47,467 bases of DNA, taken from the NCBI GenBank assembly GCA_934648845.1, contig CAKUFS010000016.1, positions 1 through 47,467 on the forward strand. The letters are read 5' to 3'. The notes under the pieces were generated by a model. That model made no database searches. It worked only from the letters and a program-made list of their open reading frames with translations, and was not told the DNA's origin. Origin of the DNA: an uncultured Eggerthellaceae bacterium. GTDB taxonomy: Bacteria; Actinomycetota; Coriobacteriia; Coriobacteriales; Eggerthellaceae. A program made the position numbers and the translations under genes. Below, one piece after another: positions 25,162-32,744 of the stretch (position 1 is the stretch's first letter; every line of letters begins with the position of its first letter).

Positions 25162-25368
25162 GAAAGTGGAACGCTGCATTGGCGCCTTGCCGAGATCGAC
25201 TAAGCCTGCAACGAGAGCAGGGCAATCATCGTATCTGCAATGGCGAAGCAAGAAGGTGTGACAGAAACCCTAAAAGCCGCCGACCAGATGGAATGGGTGC
25301 GCCGGATGAACAGCATCCACAGCCGTGCGGAGGAAATTGTCCTGACCGAACTTGTTTATGAATGGTGA
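25162..25368 (+). pseudogene. tnpV: TnpV-family transposon protein, C-terminal remnant
   Basis: The frame reads SGTLHWRLAEID, then TAA (25201-25203), then ACNESRAIIVSAMAKQEGVTETLKAADQMEWVRRMNSIHSRAEEIVLTELVYEW and a TGA at 25366-25368. That is the conserved end of TnpV, a small protein encoded in Tn4451-like and other Firmicutes integrative elements. The 5' half is absent and an in-frame stop interrupts the rest, so it is a relic. It marks past entry of a clostridial-type element next to rhuM. Confidence 0.8.
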
Positions 25369-25412
25369 AAGCTCGTTGTTGATCTCATGGCTGATAACGC
25401 ACTTTCTGCGCT

Positions 25413-26438
25413 TTAGCTCTTTTGTCCCGTGCTGGCTACCAGACGGTCAAAGTCGCTCTGATACAGCTGATCTTGAATGACACGGTATTGCTCAAACTCG
25501 CTTTCCGCAAAGGCTTTTGCAATGGCAGCGGTGACCTTTCCCTTATCTCGCAGAATCTCTGCATCGTTGAATTGCAGAAAAGCATCAAGCTTGGAGACCC
25601 AATCTGCCATGGTCATAGGAATATGCCGTCTGGCCTGCCGTGTAGCGTAGTCAAGATACATGGTGACGATTTCGTTCAGCTCCTGCATTTCATCCATGGT
25701 TAAGTAATTTTTTGCAACGGACACATCTGCCTTGACAATCTTGCCGTCAGGAGCATTTTTCCATGAGGTCAGCCCCATGTGTTCCTTGGTGTGATCGGCT
25801 CGTGCCATAATGACCTCTGCCGCTGTGCCGCCATGGACGGCATAGTGCATCTTGTTCTGAACTGTGGCAAAGAAATCCTTTGTAGTCTGGCTATCGAGAG
25901 AGTAGTCCACGGCGGTGGCGTAAATATCCGTAATCTTCTGGTAAAAGCGCCGTTCGCTGGCCCTAATCTCCTGAATCTCGGAAATCAGGTGATCGAAGTA
26001 GTCCTCATCAAAAATTTGTCCGTTGATAAGCCTGCTCTTGTCCAGCACATACCCTTGCTTGGTGAAGGTGTCCAGCACCTTGGTTGCCCACTGTCGGAAC
26101 TGCGTGGCTCTGCCGGAATTGATCCGATAGCCTACGGCTATGGTGGCGGATAGGGAGTAGAACTTATAGTGATAGGTTTTTCCATTATCCGCAACTTGTG
26201 CAAAATTTGCACAAGTTGCATCTTCAGACAATTCGCCGCTTTCATATATATTTTTCAGATGCTTTGTCACAACGCTCCGGTCTACATCAAAAAGCTGCGC
26301 AATGGCCTTTTGGGTCAGCCAGACGTCGTGATCCTGTACCCGTACCTCAATGCTATCCTCATGGGCATCTTTCGTGAACACAAGGAAATCTACTGTGCTG
26401 TTGCGGATTTGCAGTTTATCTTTTTTGGTGTCTGCCAT
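25413..26438 (-). CDS. rhuM: RhuM-family protein
   Basis: The 341-residue protein has the RhuM (virulence_RhuM) hallmark start: VRVQDHDVWLTQKAIAQLFDVDRSVVTKHLKNIYESGEL ... ATCANFAQV. The HTH-like segment is about 40-75. Then come the conserved YYSLSATIAVGYRINSGRATQFRQWAT and a helical C-terminus (FGGTAAEVI-ARADHTKEHMGLTSW). RhuM proteins are widespread on islands and mobile elements of gut bacteria; their role is unsettled, with suggestions of DNA binding and conflict. Codon use is more Firmicutes-like (AAATCC, TTTTTGG runs) than flanking genes, which fits transfer with the TnpV remnant. The start at 26438 follows GAGGTGAAGCG. Confidence 0.85.
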   Translation of the reverse strand: MADTKKDKLQIRNSTVDFLVFTKDAHEDSIEVRVQDHDVWLTQKAIAQLFDVDRSVVTKHLKNIYESGELSEDATCANFAQVADNGKTYHYKFYSLSATIAVGYRINSGRATQFRQWATKVLDTFTKQGYVLDKSRLINGQIFDEDYFDHLISEIQEIRASERRFYQKITDIYATAVDYSLDSQTTKDFFATVQNKMHYAVHGGTAAEVIMARADHTKEHMGLTSWKNAPDGKIVKADVSVAKNYLTMDEMQELNEIVTMYLDYATRQARRHIPMTMADWVSKLDAFLQFNDAEILRDKGKVTAAIAKAFAESEFEQYRVIQDQLYQSDFDRLVASTGQKS

Positions 26439-26570
26439 GTCGCTTCACCTCAATTCTCCTCGCAGTTTTTCTTCCCCCGGCTCTTATAGACATTATACTG
26501 ATTCTTGCACTGGGGGCTGCAAAAAGCGGAATTGGGTCGCTCGCAACCAAGGTTCTTCTGCCGAATGACT

Positions 26571-26601
26571 AACACTTTTGTACGTGCTTTGACATACATA
26601 G
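26571..26601 (-). repeat. Duplicate of the AbiEi-like gene start
   Basis: This 31-bp stretch matches 30580-30610 with 4 mismatches. On the minus strand both read ATG-TCA-AAR-CAC-RTA-CAA-AAG; here a TAG follows two codons later. It seems to be the orphan 5' tip of a second AbiEi-like gene. Confidence 0.6.
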
Positions 26602-26769
26602 AGCGTTTTTAGATTTGAAGATTGGCAAAGCATGCTTCTTGCCCGTCGCTCAGAATATGTGCTGCGAATTGGTCGGATTGGCTGTTGAAAAGCTCCCGCC
26701 GAGACGTATCAGCTCAGCAGGAGCTTGCGTTCGATTGACTTATACCAACCGGAGGTCTCGTCTAATACT

Positions 26770-26997
26770 CTAATCGTTAGATAGCGCTTCGTTGGTATCC
26801 TCGTAAGTTCGGCTTCCGGCTTTCAGCATTTTTTCGATTGCAATCTCTTCCTCTTCTTCGCCCGAGATGCAAGGTATCATATGCGTCTTTTGATTGATGA
26901 TTCCGTAACCGAACTCGCTATTGACAAGGACGTAATCGTTCTTTTCCGTTGTCCATAAATATTGAAACTCACTAATATTTATTGTTCTCGAGTCCTT
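26770..26997 (-). pseudogene. Fragment of an unknown small protein, start missing
   Basis: The open frame reads ISEFQYLWTTEKNDYVLVNSEFGYGIINQKTHMIPCISGEEEEEIAIEKMLKAGSRTYEDTNEALSND and ends at TAG 26770-26772. An in-frame TGA lies upstream with no ATG, GTG or TTG start between. The composition and regular codon pattern look like real coding sequence, so I take it as the 3' part of a truncated gene. Family not recognised. Other parts of 26602-27438 hold a GAGCT hairpin near 26690, the 60-bp repeat and nothing else. Confidence 0.5.
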
Positions 26998-27052
26998 TCA
27001 ACGTGAATTTTACCGAACGTTTCTCGCTGGGCACAATCGATGAAACGCTGGT

Positions 27053-27112
27053 GCGAGTTAAGTCTCGTATCGCAGCGCCTAAAACAATCTCAAGAAATCA
27101 GGCGGGCAATCC
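27053..27112 (+). repeat. Dispersed 60-bp repeat, copy 2
   Basis: Gapless match to 1233-1292 (about 50 of 60). It lies between the startless fragment and the TerB operon. Coding potential on the + strand (ETLVRVKSRIAAPKTISRNQAGNPFEALRR) is not shared by copy 1, so a noncoding or decayed origin is likely. Confidence 0.75.
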
Positions 27113-27438
27113 GTTTGAAGCGCTGCGCAGACAAGACATATCGCCTTGGCACCGCGTTTCGACCACGATGTCGCGTTGTTTTTGCACCTTGCCGCCCCCA
27201 CGTGGTAGCTCGCTGCCTTCATGGCGCCCATTGAGGGGGTGGGAAAGCGTATATCGACGGGAACGTATGGACTAGCTTGAACAGACTATGAGGGCAGGTC
27301 GGGATGCTGCCATGAAGAGATGGGGATATAACATAAATACCATGCCTCTGCCGATAAGCGCTTCGGAACATGAAACACTTATCGGTGAAGCATGGATTCT
27401 TAGCCGGTTGCATGCGCTGAACCTGTGGGTTTATGGAT

Positions 27439-28437
27439 TTATGCCTCCAGCAGTTTCACCCCAAGAGATTCCATAAGAGCCATGGATTCATCAGTCAATG
27501 CTCCATCTTCGGTGAGGATGGGCGTGTCAAGAAGAGATTTAACGGTTCCTGCCATAGTTGCAGCACGCAAAACGACTTGCTTTGCTTCGGGAGTGTACTT
27601 TGAGTAATCGTCGCCTTCGTCTTTAAGAACATCCTCGAGGTGAAACACCAGAGGTGCAAAACGAGTATCGAGGCGAGAGAGAAATGCATAGTACATGTTG
27701 GTCCGACGACGAATCGCGTTGCACCGGAATGCTGCATTGGAAAGCTCCTGGCAGATTTCTGCCGCCTGAGCCTGATTCGCTTTGGCTACTTCCATCTTCT
27801 CGTCAGCTTTCTTGCCGGTGATTAAACCCATGGCCAGCAGGGCGGGACCTGCGACTAAGCCGCCAAGGACCATCATTCCGCCTGCCATGCCAAGCCCGCC
27901 CGCCGCAAGGGAGCCACCGCCGAAAAAGGCAAGGGTCGCATTGGTCGCTGCGGCGCCGCTTAGAGCCGAAATGGCGGTGCCAGTAGAGGCGGCACCAAAC
28001 GCCATCGCCGCGTTATACGCCCCGAATGCCACCAAGCCGCCAGCGGCAACTCCTGCCGTCAAGCCGCCTGCGACTTGGGCAGCGAACTGCTGCATTTCCT
28101 TGAGTTCTTCTATGGATTCCTTATCCACGTGGAGCTTTCGCAGCTCTTCCAGGCCGGCTGAATCTTCCAGATCGAGGTTTTTGATCTGCTCGAAGGCCGT
28201 GATGAAACCCGCGATGCTGTTGTTGAGTACGTTGAGTTTCGCTTCACCGAGGTTGGACAAGGCGCTTGAGCACAGTTGGCGCGCCGTTTCGAGATCGGCT
28301 TGCGACTGGGATACCTGGTCGTTTGCCTCCTGCGTCAACCTGTCTGCCTCGCTGTTATCCAGGAAGCTTTTGATGGTCTTTCCCGCACCGGCGATTCCCG
28401 TTGCCGCGGCGGGTACGACAAATACGAGTGGTAGCAT
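27439..28437 (-). CDS. Glycine-zipper membrane protein flanked by coiled coils
   Basis: The 332-residue protein has a helical, coiled-coil-like N-terminal part (about 25-120: EADRLTQEANDQVSQSQADLETARQL ... EELKEMQQFAAQ). About 95 Gly/Ala-rich hydrophobic residues follow (VAGGLTAGVAAGGLVAFGAYNAAMAFG ... GGGSLAAGGLGMAGGMMVLGGLVAGPALLAMGLITG), with GxxxG/GGG glycine zippers forming two to three hairpin helices. A second helical segment (KKADEKMEVAKANQAQAAEICQEL) and a C-terminal domain complete it. Helix, hydrophobic hairpin, helix recalls alpha-pore-forming proteins, but no specific family is recognised. The SD AAGGAGACGGAT precedes ATG; gap to the TerB gene 10 nt. It is the third gene of a likely effector operon. 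Confidence 0.6.
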   Translation of the reverse strand: MLPLVFVVPAAATGIAGAGKTIKSFLDNSEADRLTQEANDQVSQSQADLETARQLCSSALSNLGEAKLNVLNNSIAGFITAFEQIKNLDLEDSAGLEELRKLHVDKESIEELKEMQQFAAQVAGGLTAGVAAGGLVAFGAYNAAMAFGAASTGTAISALSGAAATNATLAFFGGGSLAAGGLGMAGGMMVLGGLVAGPALLAMGLITGKKADEKMEVAKANQAQAAEICQELSNAAFRCNAIRRRTNMYYAFLSRLDTRFAPLVFHLEDVLKDEGDDYSKYTPEAKQVVLRAATMAGTVKSLLDTPILTEDGALTDESMALMESLGVKLLEA

Positions 28438-28447
28438 ATCCGTCTCC

Positions 28448-29335
28448 TTACTTATCCATGACCAGAGCTTGTGCGGCTTCGATGATTACTTGCTGACGCG
28501 ATGAAAGTTCGTCCATAATCGGATTGATAATGCCGTAGCTGCGATCCACGGTACGAAGGGCTTGTCTTTCTTGTTCGATCTCGTTGATGGTGCAGCTGTA
28601 ATTGCGCAGCTCCTCGAAGACGCCTGCGTCAACGCCGGCGGCTTCGCTTGCATACCTGATGAAGTCGATTTCGGCTTCATCGAGACCGTCAGCGTTTGCA
28701 ACCGCAAAAAGATTCCAGCATAGAAGCTTGCCATCTCGCGCGGATGGCTCTATGCCGTCGATTAGGATTTTGGCTTGCATCTTCGCGGCAGATGCAGCGC
28801 CGAATTCGCGAGCGTTTTCAGCTACGAGTTCAGTGCAAGCGGTCTTCATTTCCGAGGCGTATGATTCATAGTCCTCATCGAGGGACAAGGCTATTTCGTC
28901 AATTCTTTTCTCCTCTTCTGTCGAGAGGCTATCATTGGTTAAGGCCAAAAGCCATAAAAGGGCGATGAAGTCGGTGCAGGGATTTGTCTCCTGCTGTTCT
29001 TCGTCTTTTTTGAAGAGCCCGCCGATGAATTTCGATGCATTTTCAGCACCTGAGGAGACAAGGCTTTTGGCGTCTTGCGCTGCTTCGGCGACATCAAAAG
29101 AACCAAGTGCCTCTTTCGAGGCTTTGATACCGCCTTCCACGATTTTCGCGACCTCTCGCGCATCTATCTTCGCGATGCCGTCCTGTGCTGCCTTGACTCC
29201 TGATTCAACGGTGTCGCCGACTGTCTTTGTGACCTTTTCGATATCGATGTTCGATATGCTGTCTTGAGCGGCCCTGACTCCAATCTCAGCTGCTTCTTTG
29301 ATTTTTCTCAAATCAATTTTTTCCAATAGTCCCAT
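28448..29335 (-). CDS. TerB-like domain protein with amphipathic repeats
   Basis: The 295-residue protein begins with three ~30-residue amphipathic repeats (IGVRAAQDSISNIDIEKVTKTVGDTVESGVKAAQDGIAKIDAREVAKIVEGGIKASKEAL). A linker and a TerB-like all-helical domain (about 115-245) follow: DFIALLWLLALTNDSLSTEEEKRIDEIALSLDEDY and LLCWNLFAVANADGLDEAEIDFIRYASEAAGVD, each with the acidic loop typical of TerB. TerB domains occur in tellurite-resistance and phage-conflict modules and associate with membranes or ATPases. SD AGGAGG before ATG; gaps of 9-10 nt to both neighbours show one operon. Confidence 0.75.
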   Translation of the reverse strand: MGLLEKIDLRKIKEAAEIGVRAAQDSISNIDIEKVTKTVGDTVESGVKAAQDGIAKIDAREVAKIVEGGIKASKEALGSFDVAEAAQDAKSLVSSGAENASKFIGGLFKKDEEQQETNPCTDFIALLWLLALTNDSLSTEEEKRIDEIALSLDEDYESYASEMKTACTELVAENAREFGAASAAKMQAKILIDGIEPSARDGKLLCWNLFAVANADGLDEAEIDFIRYASEAAGVDAGVFEELRNYSCTINEIEQERQALRTVDRSYGIINPIMDELSSRQQVIIEAAQALVMDK

Positions 29336-29344
29336 CTATTCCTC

Positions 29345-30139
29345 CTAAAGCCTGAATGCCCCATCAGAGAGCATTAATTCGTCGAATTCCTGAGTATTGC
29401 TGTATTGAGATTTGCGGCCGAAAATCTCCCAGAGTTCCTTGTTGGCGGCTATGTAGCCATCGTCATCGCCGTTTAGGATGGCCTTGTCCAAGGTATTCAT
29501 CCCTTCATTGAATTGGGGGAGGCGTGCTAGCAGATACGCATTGACAGAGTTTTCCATTTCGGTGCGGGATTCTTTGAGGACGCCAATTGCCTCGTTGCAT
29601 CGCGTTTCGATTTCGACGCGCTTTTTCTTCGCGATCCGAGCGTCGTTTGCGGCGCGCTGATAAATCTCATATGCCTCCGTAAAGCAAAGCACGGCTATGG
29701 TATATCCGCCCAGTTTGTCGCCTAGGAACTGTATACTCTCATCGGAAAGGCCCAACGAGTGCTGAAGGATCGCCTGCATGTTTTGGCTGCTGCTCAGGTT
29801 AAGCTCATTAAGGCCACGAACAAGCTCGGTTGCATCTTTGCCGTCCTTCAAATAGGCCATCATGAGATTCGTGACCACCTTGCCCAGGCTTGCAAACAAA
29901 GTCGCGAGCTTTGCTGCGTCATCGGGGTCCATGGCAAGTCCAAGGCCCTTGCTGAACTTTTCTTCGAGTTTCCCGGCTGCGAAGGCGTCGATGTCTTCGA
30001 TGTCGAATTTTTCGGCTATCTCGTCGGCGATGACATGAGGGTCAAGGTCGTTGCCCTGTTTGCATTTATCGTAAAAATCGATGCAGGCGGGAAGAAGGTC
30101 CATGAGCGCATCATGATTGATCTGAATGGTTTCCATCAC
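29345..30139 (-). CDS. Helical protein of unknown function, first gene of the TerB operon
   Basis: The 264-residue acidic, soluble, predicted all-helical protein shows no membrane segment or known motif. There are two parts: about 1-130 (IDFYDKCKQGNDLDPHVIADEIAEKFDIEDIDAFAAGKLEEKF ... LATLFASLGKVVTNLM) and 140-264 with a coiled-coil-like stretch (YEIYQRAANDARIAKKKRVEIETRCNEAIGVLKESRTEMENSVNAYL). The likely start is GTG 30139 (AAGG 9 nt upstream); ATG 30136 follows it immediately. It lies 9 nt from the TerB gene, so the three genes are expressed together. By order it could be the sensor or inhibitor of the membrane protein; this is speculation. Confidence 0.6.
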   Translation of the reverse strand: MMETIQINHDALMDLLPACIDFYDKCKQGNDLDPHVIADEIAEKFDIEDIDAFAAGKLEEKFSKGLGLAMDPDDAAKLATLFASLGKVVTNLMMAYLKDGKDATELVRGLNELNLSSSQNMQAILQHSLGLSDESIQFLGDKLGGYTIAVLCFTEAYEIYQRAANDARIAKKKRVEIETRCNEAIGVLKESRTEMENSVNAYLLARLPQFNEGMNTLDKAILNGDDDGYIAANKELWEIFGRKSQYSNTQEFDELMLSDGAFRL

Positions 30140-30419
30140 TTCGTGTTACCTTTCGTTGCGGGATGTCTTCCTAAAGCGGCTTGCAGATTTCGCGAATCGA
30201 TTCAAAGTGAGCTCTTGCGCCGACGAACACTTAGGATCATTCGAGGGAGTTCCAAGAGGTTTGGCGGCTGCGTATGTCTGAAAGCTTACAACTCCCTCAT
30301 GCTATGATTCTAAATGAATCGATTATATGCCTTGTCGGATAATGGTAAAACGCGCTTCAAGCAAAATGCACGAGATAACCTATATCACTCTTTCGGAAGT
30401 GCGCGCTGCGGGGACTAGC

Positions 30420-30604
30420 ATGCAGTAACAGTGGAAAGATGGTGGGTGGCACCAGCTTTCTATCGGCTCATTTCCTCGGTAATCACACCAGCCACGCAGC
30501 GTCTGCGCATCGGTTGCAATGCCGTAGCCATCGGCCGCTATTTTGTAGATTTCGTCAAAATGCGCCATGTCAAAACGCCAACGCTTTTGTATGTGTTTTG
30601 ACAT
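30420..30604 (-). pseudogene. AbiEi-like type IV antitoxin, N-terminal relic
   Basis: The frame MSKHIQKRWRFDMAHFDEIYKIAADGYGIATDAQTLR shifts and continues as AGVITEEMSR, stop, KAGATHHLSTVTA. The block FDEIYKIAADGYGIATDAQ-x-AGVI-x-EEMSR matches the N-terminal wHTH of AbiEi-type antitoxins, which repress their operon and counter AbiEii nucleotidyltransferase toxins. One frameshift, one stop and the lack of the remaining ~150 residues show decay. No AbiEii gene is nearby. The flanks 30140-30419 and 30605-30821 contain no other recognisable gene. Confidence 0.65.
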
Positions 30605-30619
30605 ACCTAGTTTTTAATT

Positions 30620-30640
30620 GAGGTAATTTGTTTGCAGAAT
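30620..30640. repeat. 21-bp dispersed repeat, copy 1
   Basis: GAGGTAATTTGTTTG plus six bases recurs at 32611-32631 with one mismatch. Both copies lie upstream of antitoxin-type gene starts on the minus strand. Confidence 0.6.
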
Positions 30641-30821
30641 GCACATCGCAGCATAGATGGCGCATGTTTCCAGGGATGATTGGTGCAACGCTCCAACGGA
30701 AGTCGTTACGCTTTTTATTGGGCGCCCGTCGGGCTAGCTGGATCTGAACGTGCTGGTAAAAGTCTCTACTCGCCAATGCCAATGGGCTAATCTTCGTCTC
30801 CTCGACTGGCGCAACCGAATC

Positions 30822-31325
30822 TCACGGATACCTCTTGTGGACTCCCATGGCCTGCTCTACAGCTGCAATCATCTTCTCGTAAATCGGCTCCTGGCCTTCG
30901 GGCCATACGGTCGAGACTCTCTCGTGCACTATGGGCTCCTCGCCTTCGCCGGAAACCACTAGGTCTATGCACCAACCATCCCTGTATCCCCACAATTTTC
31001 GCTCCAGGAGCAGATGCCGGTGCTTTATTAGGGGGCTGTTCGCCATCCCCTTCAACTTTAACAGTGTGCCCGTCGAAAGTTTTTTGCTGACCGCGCCCAT
31101 CCAACGTTCATCCAGCCTTGTAGCCACTTGCTCGCATATTCGAGAATACGTCTGGCGCTCCAAAAGCGAGGGGGAGCATGCCAGTGGCTCGAACTTTCGC
31201 ATCCGAGACTGGAATACCTCGTCGAAATCGCCATAGCAGTACGAGATTGTTCCCTCTTCCAGGTCGATTAAGGCGCGGTATCTGAGGATGCCGCTCGATA
31301 TTTGCTTGATTATCGTATAGGCCAT
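30822..31325 (-). CDS. Hypothetical protein
   Basis: The 167-residue product is unknown to me. It starts MAYTIIKQISSGILRYRALIDLEEGTISYCYGDFDEVFQSRMRKFEPLACSPSLLERQTYSRICEQVATRLDERW and ends with a regular alternation suggesting an alpha/beta fold (LWGYRDGWCIDLVVSGEGEEPIVHERVSTVWPEGQEPIYEKMIAAVEQAMGVHKRYP). No signal peptide or membrane helix. The composition and codon pattern look genuine and the frame is clean. The SD is a weak GACGGGACGAC. It stands alone between the AbiEi relic and IS debris; it could be a defence-island cargo gene. Confidence 0.55.
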   Translation of the reverse strand: MAYTIIKQISSGILRYRALIDLEEGTISYCYGDFDEVFQSRMRKFEPLACSPSLLERQTYSRICEQVATRLDERWMGAVSKKLSTGTLLKLKGMANSPLIKHRHLLLERKLWGYRDGWCIDLVVSGEGEEPIVHERVSTVWPEGQEPIYEKMIAAVEQAMGVHKRYP

Positions 31326-31498
31326 TGTCGTCCCGTCAGAATCGTCCGTTACCTACCCTTATTGCAAGAATGGGGATAAACCCCCTTGTACGGCCATTCT
31401 ACGATACGCGCGTACGCGAGGGTGTACGACAAAAGGGGCAGCCGGAAATATGACGAAAGAGGGGCGCAATTGGCACCCCTTGTGCCACCGTGGGTTGC

Positions 31499-31630
31499 AC
31501 GGGCGTGATAGATTTGCCTGCGAACGAGATCGACCGCTGTATCCGCTGGCACGACGAGAAGAGGGCGAAGCGGTCGCTCGGGGGGATGAGCCCGCTGCAA
31601 TACAGACGCAGCCTGGGCTTTGTCGCATAA
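31499..31630 (+). pseudogene. IS3-family transposase, C-terminal remnant
   Basis: The frame ends NEIDRCIRWHDEKRAKRSLGGMSPLQYRRSLGFVA and TAA (31628-31630). The block W-x-x-x-K-R-x-K-x-SLGGMSPLQYRRSLG is the conserved end of the IS3-group integrase core (OrfB). The DDE catalytic part is missing. About 30 bp after the stop is an imperfect inverted repeat (GGTACGG...CCGTACC) that may belong to the IS right end. Confidence 0.75.
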
Positions 31631-31682
31631 TTGTCAGGTACGGAAAAACCGTACCACCCCCACTTGTCAACGGGAATGGGGC

Positions 31683-31793
31683 AGATTCAGATTCAATGCC
31701 AATGAAGTATCTTTGGTATCGGATATTGTGGAGGCGTTAAACGACGAGGGGGAATACGGCATGAGGGTCGAAGATTTTGGACGCGATGACTAA
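31683..31793 (+). pseudogene. 3' end of a truncated unknown gene after the IS3 remnant
   Basis: The frame RFRFNANEVSLVSDIVEALNDEGEYGMRVEDFGRDD ends at TAA 31791-31793. It has coding-like composition but no start, and begins where the IS3 remnant ends, as if the element had cut off the 5' part. Family unknown. Confidence 0.4.
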
Positions 31794-31842
31794 TTGTGTC
31801 GTTTTCCAGAATCCCCTTGTGAAGCAGTGCTTCTCTGCAATA

Positions 31843-31938
31843 TAAAACGGTCCGGCAGGATCAATCTATCGCGGTCGGACCCGATTTCCGGCCTCCACCC
31901 CGTTGCCGGTATGACGAATCAATCCTGCCGGCCGTTTT
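31843..31938. repeat. Long inverted repeat with 17-bp arms
   Basis: The arm AAAACGGTCCGGCAGGAT near 31845-31862 pairs with ATCCTGCCGGCCGTTTT near 31922-31938, with a one-base bulge. The loop of about 60 nt has further short complementarity. It lies in gene-free DNA between IS debris and the toxin gene and might act as a terminator or a small structured RNA. Confidence 0.55.
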
Positions 31939-31984
31939 TCGGCTTGGTTCACTCTCGGAGAGCCATCCATGTCCGCCGGCTGAC

Positions 31985-32281
31985 TTATTTCATGGTTTCG
32001 TAATGGGTCCACATGCTGAGCACCTTGACGATGCCTTCGTAGGACGTGCCGCCTTCGACGATCCCGCTCTCGACCACCTCGTAGACGAAGCGGTGCTGCC
32101 TGTTAATGCGTCGCGAGTACATCCCCTGCAGGCTTCCGACGAGCGGCTCGAAGGCGGGCGGGAAGCCGAAGGGATCTTGCGCCACGACGGCGACAAGCTC
32201 CCTTGCCTTCCCGTCAAGTCCAGCGGACTTGAGCCTCTTTGCGTCTTTTGCTGCCTGCTTGGTGAATTTGACCAGGTACAT
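31985..32281 (-). CDS. yoeB: YoeB/Txe-family mRNA endoribonuclease toxin
   Basis: The 98-residue RelE-superfamily toxin shows MYLVKFTKQAAKDAKRLKSAGLDGKARELV ... NPLQ-like FEPLVGSLQGMYSRRINRQHRFVYEVV ... VLSMWTHYETMK. The residues R-R-I-N-R-Q-H-R-F-V-Y and the near C-terminal H-Y are those used for ribosome-dependent mRNA cleavage in YoeB (catalytic Glu, Arg, His, Tyr). It starts 2 nt after the antitoxin stop, so the pair is coupled. Full length. The toxin acts on mRNA in the ribosomal A site and is neutralised by the upstream Phd/YefM-like protein. Confidence 0.9.
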   Translation of the reverse strand: MYLVKFTKQAAKDAKRLKSAGLDGKARELVAVVAQDPFGFPPAFEPLVGSLQGMYSRRINRQHRFVYEVVESGIVEGGTSYEGIVKVLSMWTHYETMK

Positions 32282-32283
32282 CT

Positions 32284-32535
32284 CTACCAGCCTAGGTCAC
32301 TTGCGGAAACGCAATCGGCCAGGCTTTCCTCGTGCGCGGACATGAGCTTCTCGGCCATGCCCGGCACGCCCATGAGGTAGAGGGTCTCCTCGATGGATGC
32401 CCAGTCGTCCTCGCCCACGAGCACGGCGCCCTTGCCCCTGGCGCTGGTTATGGCGATGGGCCGGCAATCCTCGTTCACCCGGGCGATGAGGTTGTAGATG
32501 TCTTTGCGTGCGGCTGTCGCGGTGATGCTGGTCAT
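32284..32535 (-). CDS. yefM: Phd/YefM-family antitoxin
   Basis: The 83-residue protein from ATG 32535 (SD AAAGGGGG, 7 nt) has the Phd/YefM start MTSITATAARKDIYNLIARVNEDCRPIAITSARGKGAVLVGEDDWASIEETLYLMGVPGMAEKLMSAHEESLADC. The N-terminal part binds DNA as a dimer; the C-terminal helix wraps the YoeB toxin encoded 2 nt downstream. In-frame upstream codons to 32592 overlap the promoter and are not used. Full length, apparently functional; it would stabilise this island. Confidence 0.9.
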   Translation of the reverse strand: MTSITATAARKDIYNLIARVNEDCRPIAITSARGKGAVLVGEDDWASIEETLYLMGVPGMAEKLMSAHEESLADCVSASDLGW

Positions 32536-32560
32536 GGCGTGCCCCCTTTCGTCTGCGATC

Positions 32561-32589
32561 ATTTTAGCGTACGTAATAGCGTACGTCAA
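32561..32589 (-). promoter_or_regulatory. Promoter/operator of the yefM-yoeB operon
   Basis: On the minus strand, TTGACG (32584-32589) and TAAAAT (32561-32566) are 17 bp apart. Between and over them lies a direct repeat AGCGTACGT (32566-32574, 32578-32586) containing ACGTACG-type palindromic cores, the probable antitoxin-binding sites. Confidence 0.8.
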
Positions 32590-32610
32590 CAAAGCTCGGA
32601 GCCGTGGTGC

Positions 32611-32631
32611 GAGGTAATTTGTTTGTAGAAT
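32611..32631. repeat. 21-bp dispersed repeat, copy 2
   Basis: One mismatch to 30620-30640. It lies 22 bp upstream of the yefM promoter -35. Confidence 0.6.
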
Positions 32632-32710
32632 ATCTTGTCTGTTATCTGCTTGGTTGCTGGTTGAAAATCGCTAAGCTTAGGGTGCATGAAGCGATGATTC
32701 AGATTGGCTC

Positions 32711-32741
32711 AAAAAAAGGAGGTCCCGGCTGAGACCTCCTT
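32711..32741 (-). terminator. Terminator of the redox operon
   Basis: Perfect 9-bp arms (32716-32724 and 32733-32741) close an 8-nt loop and on the minus strand run into seven U. It lies 4 nt from the lipoprotein stop. Confidence 0.9.
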
Positions 32742-32744
32742 CGG

